Made by a program: the position numbers and the translations under genes. This document shows positions 24,705 through 31,488 of a stretch of 64,000 nucleotides of DNA, piece by piece. The DNA lies in assembly GCF_006539505.1 (NCBI RefSeq), contig NZ_BJND01000007.1:310001-374000 (forward strand). Reading direction: 5' to 3'. Below the pieces are notes generated by a model. The model ran no database searches and was not told where the DNA came from. It worked only from the letters and a program-made list of their open reading frames with translations. Each line of letters begins with the position of its first letter. Within the stretch, counting starts at the first letter, position 1. Origin of the DNA: Streptomyces spinoverrucosus (GTDB lineage Bacteria; Actinomycetota; Actinomycetes; Streptomycetales; Streptomycetaceae).

Positions 24705-24760
24705 CTTGTGGTCAGGCGGCGGCTGCGGCACAGCGGCTTGTGGTCAGGCGGCGGCTGCGG
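24705..24760. repeat. Tandem 32-bp-period duplication at a gene end
   Basis: The 24-base segment beginning CTTGTGGTCAGGCGGCGGCT occurs at 24705-24728 and again at 24737-24760. The second copy spans the stop codon and last codons of the leftward membrane-protein gene, so the 3' end of that gene has been duplicated just downstream. Confidence 0.85.
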
Positions 24761-25727
24761 TACGCCGGACCAGGCGGGGGCGCAGGCCGACGAGGAGCGC
24801 GGCGAGGACGGCCCACAGCGCGAGCGTGATGACCGGCCCTGTCGCGTGCGCACCGCCGAAGTAGCTCAGGTCGCTGATGGCGCGGACCGCCGCGCCGGGC
24901 GGCAGCAGGGCGGAGACTGCTCGGGCCGCCGCGGGCAGCAGATCAGCCCCTATGACGGCGCCGCTGGTGGCGTTGCCGAGGGTGAGCAGCAGGAGGGTGG
25001 CGACCGGGAGCCCGACCGGGCCGAGGTAGGTGCCGAGCAGCTTGGTGGTGAACGCGGCCGCGCCCGCCAGCAGGGTGAGGGTGAAGGCCAGCGGGACGAC
25101 CGGAGCCGGGACAGCACCCAGGATGGGGCCGGCGATGATCGCCGCGACGGTGCCGATGGCCGCGGAAGCGCCGCCCAGCAGCCAGAAGCGGTGGCGCAGA
25201 CGCAGCAGACCGGCCAGGCCCAGCGCGTTCGAGGCGAGGACGAAACCGGCCAGGGTCACACCGAAGGCTATGTAGAACCCGGCCAGTCCCCGGGCGTCGA
25301 AGCGGGTCAGGGGGACGACATCCTCGGTGGTGACGTGCAGGCCCGCACCGTTGGCGTAGGCGCCGACGAGGGTCTGCACAGCTGACGTGGTGGACGTGCC
25401 GTCCGCCCCCGCGATCTCCAGCCGCAGCCGGTCCGGCCCGTCGGCGCTGAGCGCGGCGGTGACGTCGCCGCGCTCCACCGCGTGGCGCGCGGCCGCGGCG
25501 TCGGCGGCCGGGTGGACCTCGACGCTGTCGCCGAGAGCCTGCCGTACGTCACCCGGCAGGTCGGGTGCGGTGACAGCGATCGGGACCTGATGGGGCTGGG
25601 GGTCACGCTGCAGGCCGACATAGAGGCCGATGAAGGCCGCCACGACGATCAGGGCGATCAGCGTCGGCTGGAGCCAGGACCGCACCGGCGGGCGGCGCTC
25701 GGGGACGGATCGGACGAGGGTTTCCAT
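24744..25727 (-). CDS. ABC-2-like membrane protein (probable exporter or stress protein)
   Basis: The 327-residue protein has one N-terminal helix (LQPTLIALIVVAAFIGLYVG, about residues 19-38), an extracellular domain of about 100 residues, and then five to six clustered helices from about residue 140 to the end. That order (helix, large outer domain, helical bundle) is typical of ABC-2/DUF3533 and YhgE/Pip-like proteins. No ATPase gene is adjacent. It is divergent from a MarR-type regulator with two strong dyads between them, so it is probably induced when the regulator binds a small toxic molecule, and export of that molecule is a reasonable guess. ATG 25727 chosen for METLVRSVPERR. The 3' end is duplicated immediately downstream. 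Confidence 0.75.
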   Translation of the reverse strand: METLVRSVPERRPPVRSWLQPTLIALIVVAAFIGLYVGLQRDPQPHQVPIAVTAPDLPGDVRQALGDSVEVHPAADAAAARHAVERGDVTAALSADGPDRLRLEIAGADGTSTTSAVQTLVGAYANGAGLHVTTEDVVPLTRFDARGLAGFYIAFGVTLAGFVLASNALGLAGLLRLRHRFWLLGGASAAIGTVAAIIAGPILGAVPAPVVPLAFTLTLLAGAAAFTTKLLGTYLGPVGLPVATLLLLTLGNATSGAVIGADLLPAAARAVSALLPPGAAVRAISDLSYFGGAHATGPVITLALWAVLAALLVGLRPRLVRRTAAAA

Positions 25728-25796
25728 GGCGGGGCTTTCCGGTTGAAGGCGAGAGGCACCGCGGTCAGGCACGTGGCGGCGATACTCCACAGCAAT

Positions 25797-25852
25797 TACG
25801 AGCATATGCTCGTATCTATTGGAACGCAACCCCCTTGCGAGCACATGCTCCT
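25797..25852. promoter_or_regulatory. Two MarR-type operator dyads
   Basis: TACGAGCATATGCTCGTA (25797-25814) is a perfect 18-base palindrome. A second copy, GCGAGCACATGCTCCT (25837-25852), carries the same GAGCA-N2-TGCTC core 40 bases (almost four helical turns) away. They occupy the gap between the divergent membrane-protein and MarR genes and are very probably the regulator's binding sites. Confidence 0.85.
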
Positions 25853-25880
25853 ATCATGGACGGGAAGGCTTGGAGGAGAC

Positions 25881-26330
25881 ATGACCCCTACGGCGAACCT
25901 TGACCCGGCGTGCAACAACCTGGCCCTGCGCAAGGCGGCCCGATACCTCGGCGCGACGTACGACAAGGCCCTGGCCCCGGTCGGTCTCCGGGCGACGCAG
26001 TTCAGCATTCTGCAGAGGCTCAGCGCTCATGGAGAGATGACGATCACCCGCCTCGCCGACATGATCGCCATGGACCGCACGACGATGGCCACGAACCTCA
26101 AGCCGCTCACGCGGGAGGGGCTGATAACCGTCGAGCCGTCGGCGGCCGACCGCCGCGCACGGATCGTGACGATCACGCCGGAAGGCCTCGACCGGATGAA
26201 GGCGGCGCTACCGCTGTGGCAAGACGTGCAGGCCCGGTTCGAGGAGAGTTTCGGAGCCGATGAGGCAGCCCGACTGCGCACAGCCCTGGAAGCCGTCCTG
26301 CACACCGGCTTCCAGCCCTGGTCCGAGTGA
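25881..26330 (+). CDS. MarR-family transcriptional regulator
   Basis: This 149-residue winged-helix dimeric repressor opens NLDPACNNLALRKAARYLGA, followed by LRATQFSILQRLSAHGEMTI, the recognition segment RLADMIAMDRTTMATNLKPL (about residues 59-78) and the wing DRRARIVTITPEG. A Cys at about residue 9 lies where ligand- or oxidation-sensing Cys residues occur in OhrR/CatR-type proteins. The start at 25881 follows TTGGAGGAGAC, an ideal ribosome binding site. The two dyads upstream at 25797-25852 indicate autoregulation and control of the divergent membrane-protein gene. Confidence 0.92.
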   Translation: MTPTANLDPACNNLALRKAARYLGATYDKALAPVGLRATQFSILQRLSAHGEMTITRLADMIAMDRTTMATNLKPLTREGLITVEPSAADRRARIVTITPEGLDRMKAALPLWQDVQARFEESFGADEAARLRTALEAVLHTGFQPWSE

Positions 26331-26373
26331 GGCTCGGCCGCGCCGTTTCCGTGACACCGTTGGCTGAAAAAGC

Positions 26374-28812
26374 TCAGTCCGTGCTCTGCTCGACCCAGAC
26401 GATCTTTCCGTCCTCCGTGTAGCGGGTCCCCCACCGGTCGGAGGACCGCGCGACGAGGAGGAGCCCGCGACCGCCCTCATCGGTGGTGCGGGCGTGCCGC
26501 AGCCGCGGCGACGTACTGCTGCCGTCGGACACCTCGCACGTCAGAACATGGCTGCGGATGAGCCGGAGCGTCACGGGAGGCTTGCCGTAACGGATCGCGT
26601 TGGTGACCAGCTCGCTGACGATCAGTTCGGTGACGAACGCCGCTTCACTCATGTCCCACGCGCTGAGCTGCCGGGTGGCGAGTGAGCGGGCCGTGGCGAC
26701 CGTGGCCGGATCGCACGGGAGGTCCCACGAAGCGACGTGGGCCTGGTCCAGCTCATGTGTGCGGGCGACGAGGACGGCGGCATCGTCGCGGGGCCGGGAC
26801 GGGATCAGTGCGTCGGTCAGTGCACTGCACGTCGCCTGCACAGAGCCGGGAGAACGGGCGAGCAGGGCGGTCAGGCGCGCCGCACCGCCCGCATCGTCCG
26901 GCTCGTGTTCCCGCTGCTCCCTCTGTTGCAGCTGTTCCCTCTGTTCCCGCTGTTCCGACTGAAAGAGCCCAGGGGTGTACAGAACGAGCGTCGAGTTCTC
27001 GGGAACTTCGAAGTCCTCCCTGCCGAACGGCGCACCCGGGCAGCACAACGCGTCGCCGGGCGGGCCCTCCAGCCTCCGCACGGTGCCGTCCGGATGCATC
27101 ACCACGGGCCAGGGGTGACCGGCGGTGGAGGCCGAGCAGCGCCGGGACACGGGATCGTAGATCAGATAGAGGCAGGTGGCGCCGCACAGTTGCCCGTGGG
27201 GGGACGGTGCGGTGCCCGGTGCCGGTGACGGCTGGTCGTACCTCCTGACGGAGCCGTTCATCCTGCCGGGCCCGCGCACGATGTCGTCCAGCCGGGCGAG
27301 CAGTTCATCGGGTTCCAGCTCCAGCTCGGACAGCGTGTGCAGGGCGGCGCGCAGCCGTCCCGCCGCGGCGGCGGACTGTATGCCGCGACCCGGCACGCGG
27401 CCGGCCACGAGGGCCACCCGGGCCCCGGAGAGCGGCACGGTGTCGACCCAGTCGCCGCCGGAGTCCGCGGACACGTAGGCGTGCGCCACCTCCAGCGCCT
27501 GCTGAGGCGGAAGTCCGTCCGGGCGCAGGACGTGTTGCAGGGCTACGAGGGAGTTGTGCTCGCGCAGGTGGCGGCGGGCGTTGTCCAGGCTCTCGGCCGT
27601 GCGCCGGGCGAGTTGCGCGACGAGGGTCAGATCATCGGGCCCGAAGGGCCTGCGTTCTGCCCAGCGGCAGAATGTCGCGAGCCCGAGGGCCCGGTCCTGG
27701 GCGACCAAGGGCGCAACGATCAGCGAGTGCACTTGTTCTTCCGTGGGCGTCCTCATGCCCCGCAGGACCTGTTGTCCCAGGGAGCACAGTGGGTCGACCA
27801 GACGCGGCTCCAGATCGGCTAGGGCCTCGCCGGACGCCGTGGGAGGGAGCGGGCCTTCGTGGTCGGCGGCGGTCCCGGAGGGCTCGTCGTCCCGGGAGCG
27901 GGAAGCCGCCCGGCGCAGCACGGTGCCGGGTCGTACGGCCCCGGCCTCCAACTCCTCGCCCGCGAGCACCTTTTCCAGTACGTCGACCACGACGCTGTCG
28001 GCCGGTACGGGCACCGAAACCTCCGCCAGGCCCCGGGCTGTGTCCAACGCGTCGAGCGTGGAGCCGATCCGGGAGCTGGCCCGGGCCAGCACGGTCAGCC
28101 GCTCGTGGGCAAGGTGGCGGTCGGTGACGTCGACGGTGGCGTCCGCGACGCCGAGGATCCTGCCCTGAGCGTCCTCCAGGCGGAAAACGGAAGCGGAGTA
28201 GACGTGGTCGTGGTGTGGATCGCCCGGGGGACGCACCCGCTTCTCGACGCCGATCGCCGGCTGCCCGGTGGCGAGCACCTCTCTCATCGCCCGCTCCACC
28301 ACCTCCACGGCGAGGCCGGGCCACACCTCCGTCGGGCGCCTGCCGACAGATTCCTCGACCGAGGTGCCCTGCATCCCCTCGGCCGCGGGGTTGAACCGGA
28401 GCAGGCGCAGCTGGGGGTCGAGGAGGAACAGGCCCATGGGAGAGAGGGTGAAGAGTGTCTCCAGAAGCGCCCTCTCGGCTTCCGCCGTCCCGTCCTCTTC
28501 GGCGGGTGTGAGCAGCACCTCCCAGCCCGTGCCCGCGTCACCCGCGCGCTCGGGCCGGACGGCCAGCCGGCACCTGACCAGGCCACCGTCGCGGTGCCGC
28601 AGCGCGACGGTGACCTGGTCAGGTGCCGGCCCGGCCAGCAGGTCCAGTGCGGAGCACCCCCGTACGGCATCCTCCGGATAGCCGAGCAGTCTCTCGGCCG
28701 CCGGGCTCCATCGCACCAACCGGCCCTGCCGATCGACCAGGACGTGAATCCGCTCCCGGGCCACGGGGCCGTGAACCGGGCGACCGCTGCCGGTGCTGTG
28801 CGTCGCAGACAT
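26374..28812 (-). CDS. PAS-PAS-GAF-SpoIIE-HATPase regulatory protein with degenerate phosphatase motifs
   Basis: The 812-residue multidomain protein has two PAS domains (about residues 20-110 and 115-235), a GAF domain (about 240-420), a SpoIIE-like PP2C region (about 430-650) and a C-terminal RsbW-like ATPase (about 690-805) with ELIVSELVTNAIRYG (N-box) and TDEGGRGLLLVAR (G-box). Such proteins control sigma factors by dephosphorylating anti-anti-sigma proteins and by binding them as anti-sigma kinases. The PP2C part keeps GGDWVD and RDDAAVLVA, but the usual GDVxGHG is AGRVPGRGI and the usual YTDGL is YTPGLF, so two metal-binding Asp residues are replaced. A charged QREQREQLQQREQREHE stretch follows (about 625). 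The kinase-like domain looks intact. Start ATG 28812 assumed. Confidence 0.88.
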   Translation of the reverse strand: MSATHSTGSGRPVHGPVARERIHVLVDRQGRLVRWSPAAERLLGYPEDAVRGCSALDLLAGPAPDQVTVALRHRDGGLVRCRLAVRPERAGDAGTGWEVLLTPAEEDGTAEAERALLETLFTLSPMGLFLLDPQLRLLRFNPAAEGMQGTSVEESVGRRPTEVWPGLAVEVVERAMREVLATGQPAIGVEKRVRPPGDPHHDHVYSASVFRLEDAQGRILGVADATVDVTDRHLAHERLTVLARASSRIGSTLDALDTARGLAEVSVPVPADSVVVDVLEKVLAGEELEAGAVRPGTVLRRAASRSRDDEPSGTAADHEGPLPPTASGEALADLEPRLVDPLCSLGQQVLRGMRTPTEEQVHSLIVAPLVAQDRALGLATFCRWAERRPFGPDDLTLVAQLARRTAESLDNARRHLREHNSLVALQHVLRPDGLPPQQALEVAHAYVSADSGGDWVDTVPLSGARVALVAGRVPGRGIQSAAAAGRLRAALHTLSELELEPDELLARLDDIVRGPGRMNGSVRRYDQPSPAPGTAPSPHGQLCGATCLYLIYDPVSRRCSASTAGHPWPVVMHPDGTVRRLEGPPGDALCCPGAPFGREDFEVPENSTLVLYTPGLFQSEQREQREQLQQREQREHEPDDAGGAARLTALLARSPGSVQATCSALTDALIPSRPRDDAAVLVARTHELDQAHVASWDLPCDPATVATARSLATRQLSAWDMSEAAFVTELIVSELVTNAIRYGKPPVTLRLIRSHVLTCEVSDGSSTSPRLRHARTTDEGGRGLLLVARSSDRWGTRYTEDGKIVWVEQSTD

Positions 28813-28921
28813 AACGATCAGCTCTCACTCGCCACGGAGGCTTGCCCGCGTCCAGTCTGCTGCAGGGCCCGCAGGCGCGACACCGGAGCGGCTGCGGCAG
28901 CCCACGGCCCCGGGATTCTGA

Positions 28922-29040
28922 TCATCCCGCCCCAGGCCGCCGAGGCGTCAGCAACCGGAACACCCCGGCCTGCGCCAGCGCGTCGACGACCTCCTGTGGC
29001 ACGACCCGCTCGGCATTCCCGCGCGCCGCGCACTCCCGAC
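28922..29040 (-). pseudogene. Remnant of an acyl-CoA dehydrogenase-family N-terminus
   Basis: On the minus strand an unbroken frame reads RECAARGNAERVVPQEVVDA and then LAQAGVFRLLTPRR before a stop. This closely follows the N-terminal helices of acyl-CoA dehydrogenase or flavin-dependent hydroxylase relatives (pattern AE-R-LP-EVVDAL-EAGVFRLL-PR-LGG). The remaining 350 or so residues are missing. It fills the otherwise empty gap between the PAS/SpoIIE gene and the hydrolase. Recognition rests on one short stretch. Confidence 0.5.
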
Positions 29041-29053
29041 GTACTCCTTGTGA

Positions 29054-29785
29054 CTACTCGTTGCGCTGTGCGGCGGGTTGCCGGAAGCCGTCCGCCCCGT
29101 CGCCGGGGGCATCCGCGATCTGCGTGATGAGGGCGCCCAGTTGCGCGGGCATCGACAGGAACGGCGAGTGGCCGCTCGCGATGCGGTGGACCGCTCCGGA
29201 CCGGGCGGCCAGTTCTTCCTGGTGCTTGGGCGGCAGAGCCTGGTCGTGTTCGCAGATGACGTACGTCGAGGGCACGGTGCGCCAGCCCGCCTGGGTGAGG
29301 CTGTCGCTGAAGGACCTGGTGCTCTGCGGCACCAGCCGTGCGGCTGCCGCGTCGGCCTCCGGGCCGGGAACGTCTCCGTAGAACAGTGCGACAGGGTTGT
29401 CCGGTACGGCCTGGAAGCCGTGCGGATCGGACGGTACGGGCGCGCCGTGGTAGCCGAGCAGACTCTCACCGGCATCGAGCTGATAGGCCGCCAGATAGAC
29501 GACGTGCGCGACATTTCCGGCCTGCGCCACGGCCTGCGTGACCGGGATGCCGCCGTAGGAATGGGCGACGACCACAGCCGGGCCGTCGATGCGCCGTAGC
29601 TCGTCCAGCACCGCCCGCGTGTCGTCCTGGAGTCCTGCCTCGTGTCCCGCGCTGGGCAGGTCGACCGTTCGGGTCCGCCACCCGCGGGCGTCCAGCACCT
29701 TTGTCAGCGAGCTCCAGCACCATGGGCCGTGCCAGGCCCCGTGCACCACGAGCAGTGTCGGACGGGGGACCCCATCTGCAGTCAC
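29054..29785 (-). CDS. Alpha/beta hydrolase (salicylate esterase-like)
   Basis: The 243-residue protein opens PTLLVVHGAWHGPWCWSSLT, the HGAWHG oxyanion motif typical of plant-esterase/hydroxynitrile-lyase-like bacterial hydrolases. The nucleophile elbow is VVAHSYGGIPVTQ (Ser at about residue 76), an acid lies in YVICEHDQALPP (about 187) and the catalytic His in IASGHSPFLSMP (about 214). The substrate is unknown; relatives cleave methyl esters of small aromatics. GTG 29785 follows GAAGGGCATCTC. It is divergent from the molybdenum oxidoreductase operon, whose putative TetR operator lies 80 bp from this start, so both may answer to the same regulator. Cytosolic. Confidence 0.88.
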   Translation of the reverse strand: MTADGVPRPTLLVVHGAWHGPWCWSSLTKVLDARGWRTRTVDLPSAGHEAGLQDDTRAVLDELRRIDGPAVVVAHSYGGIPVTQAVAQAGNVAHVVYLAAYQLDAGESLLGYHGAPVPSDPHGFQAVPDNPVALFYGDVPGPEADAAAARLVPQSTRSFSDSLTQAGWRTVPSTYVICEHDQALPPKHQEELAARSGAVHRIASGHSPFLSMPAQLGALITQIADAPGDGADGFRQPAAQRNE

Positions 29786-29863
29786 GAGATGCCCTTCTCG
29801 TTGGTCGGTCAGTCACGCCCGGCACCTTCCAGGGGCCCGGCGGGATCGAGCGTAAGCCGCATC

Positions 29864-29876
29864 GGACACGGTGTCC
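29864..29876. promoter_or_regulatory. Candidate TetR operator (GGACACGGTGTCC)
   Basis: A 6-1-6 dyad, GGACAC and GTGTCC around one base, followed by a further GATGTCC half-site at 29882-29888. It lies between the divergent hydrolase and the oxidoreductase operon whose last neighbour is a TetR-type gene. No copy was seen before the tetR gene itself, so assignment is tentative. Confidence 0.45.
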
Positions 29877-30028
29877 AACACGATGTCCATCAACGAGCCG
29901 TCCCAGCCGCGACTTGCCCCTGAAATGTCCGTGACTCCACTTAAATCGCATATGTCACTATCTGGCCATAAGCTCGACCCCAAGTGTGCAAGCGAGCCGG
30001 CCTCACGCCCTGGAAGCGAGTTGCTGCC

Positions 30029-30496
30029 ATGGACCATGTGGACGTCACCCTCAACGTGAACGACACCGAACACCACCTCCGACTCGACGCCCGCGTCACC
30101 CTGCTCGACGCGCTCCGCGACCACCTCGGACTGACCGGCTCGAAGAAGGGCTGCGACCAGGGAGCCTGCGGAGCCTGCACGGTCATGGTCGACGGAAAGC
30201 GCGTAGTGGCGTGCCTGGGGCTGGCCGCCCAGTACGAAGGGCGAAGGATCACCACCGTCGAAGGGCTGGCGACGAACGGTGAACTACACCGGATGCAGGC
30301 GGCGTTCGCGCGGCATGACGCGTTCCAGTGCGGTTACTGCACCCCGGGGCAGATCATGTCGGCGGTCTGCCTCATCGCAGAGGGGCGCGCGCACTCCGAC
30401 GAGGACATTCGCGAGTTCATGAGCGGCAACATCTGCCGCTGTGGCGCCTATCCCAATATCCGCGCCGCGATTCGCGACGTGGTGGCGGAGGCGTGA
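30029..30496 (+). CDS. Molybdenum aldehyde oxidoreductase, 2Fe-2S subunit (PaoA/YagT-like)
   Basis: The 155-residue electron-transfer subunit has a plant-ferredoxin-type 2Fe-2S site, GCDQGACGACTVMVDGK plus a downstream Cys in RVVACLGL (about residues 41-65), and a helical second 2Fe-2S domain with QCGYCTPGQIMSA (about 100-112) and GNICRCGAYPNI (about 134-145). All eight cluster cysteines are present. E. coli PaoA carries a Tat signal; this protein starts MDHVDVTLNVND with none, so the enzyme should be cytosolic. ATG 30029 was chosen from the conserved beta strand. It is the first of three overlapping genes encoding a xanthine-oxidase-family heterotrimer. Confidence 0.93.
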   Translation: MDHVDVTLNVNDTEHHLRLDARVTLLDALRDHLGLTGSKKGCDQGACGACTVMVDGKRVVACLGLAAQYEGRRITTVEGLATNGELHRMQAAFARHDAFQCGYCTPGQIMSAVCLIAEGRAHSDEDIREFMSGNICRCGAYPNIRAAIRDVVAEA

Positions 30497-30498
30497 CC

Positions 30499-31488
30499 AT
30501 GGATCCCTTCGAATATCTGCGGGCCGCCGATTCCGACCAGGCCGTGGCCGTGGTCACCGAGGACCCCGGTACGTCGTATCTCGCGGGCGGCACCACGCAG
30601 TTGGACCTGATGAAGGACGGCGTACTGCATCCGCGTCGGCTCGTCGACATCACCCGCCTTCCGCTCGGCGGCATCACGCACACCGAGTCGGCGGTGCACG
30701 TCGGGGCGCTGACCACCATGGAGGAGCTCGCCGCCGATCCCGTGGTGACGGAGCGGCTGCCGTTCGTACGGGAAGCGCTGCTGCTCGGCGCCTCGACGCA
30801 GCTGCGCAACATGGCCACCATCGGCGGCAATCTGCTGCAACGCGCCCGGTGCCGCTACTTCCGGGACCCGACCGTGCCCGCCTGCAACAAGCGCAGCCCC
30901 GGATCCGGGTGCGCCGCCATCACCGGCGTGCACCGGATGCACGCCATCCTCGGCACCAGCGACCACTGCATCGCCCTGCACGCCTCGGATGTCGCCGTGC
31001 CGCTGACCGCCCTCGACGCCGTCGTCCACATCCAGGGCGTGAACGGTCCCCGTGCCGTACCGCTGACGCGCTTCTATTTGCCGCCGGGTGACACCCCGCA
31101 CATCGAGAACGTGCTCCAGCACGGCGAGTTGATCACCGCGGTCGAGATCCCGCTGCTGCCACGACAGGCGCGTTCCCACTACATCAAGGTCCGCGACCGG
31201 GTGTCGTACGAATTCGCGCTGGTCTCGGCCGGTGTGGCGCTGGTGCAGGAGGACGGCGTCATCCGGGAGGCGCGGGTGGGGCTCGGCGGCGTGGGCACCG
31301 TGCCCTGGCGGGCCTGGGACGCCGAGGACGTCCTGCGTGACGCGCCCGCGAACGCGGAGACGTTCCTTGCCGCCGCCCGGGCCGCCCTGGTGGGAGCCCG
31401 TCCGCTGCCCGGTACCGCGTTCAAGATCGAGCTGGCCCAGCGCACGCTCATCCGCACCCTCGAAACCGTGTCAGGAGCCGAGCAATGA
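30499..31488 (+). CDS. Molybdenum aldehyde oxidoreductase, FAD subunit with 4Fe-4S site (PaoB/YagS-like)
   Basis: This 329-residue flavin subunit passes electrons from the 2Fe-2S subunit to its acceptor. FAD-binding motifs are YLAGGTTQLDLMK (about residues 29-41) and NMATIGGNLLQ (about 104-114). Between them and the C-terminal domain comes RARCRYFRDPTVPACNKRSP, then GSGCAA and DHCIALH; these four cysteines match the extra 4Fe-4S-binding insertion that marks PaoB and 4-hydroxybenzoyl-CoA reductase beta subunits and is absent from ordinary xanthine dehydrogenases. GGAGG stands 7 bases before ATG 30499; a GTG at 30493 overlapping the previous stop is less well spaced. Its last codons overlap the next start (ATGA). 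Confidence 0.92.
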   Translation: MDPFEYLRAADSDQAVAVVTEDPGTSYLAGGTTQLDLMKDGVLHPRRLVDITRLPLGGITHTESAVHVGALTTMEELAADPVVTERLPFVREALLLGASTQLRNMATIGGNLLQRARCRYFRDPTVPACNKRSPGSGCAAITGVHRMHAILGTSDHCIALHASDVAVPLTALDAVVHIQGVNGPRAVPLTRFYLPPGDTPHIENVLQHGELITAVEIPLLPRQARSHYIKVRDRVSYEFALVSAGVALVQEDGVIREARVGLGGVGTVPWRAWDAEDVLRDAPANAETFLAAARAALVGARPLPGTAFKIELAQRTLIRTLETVSGAEQ

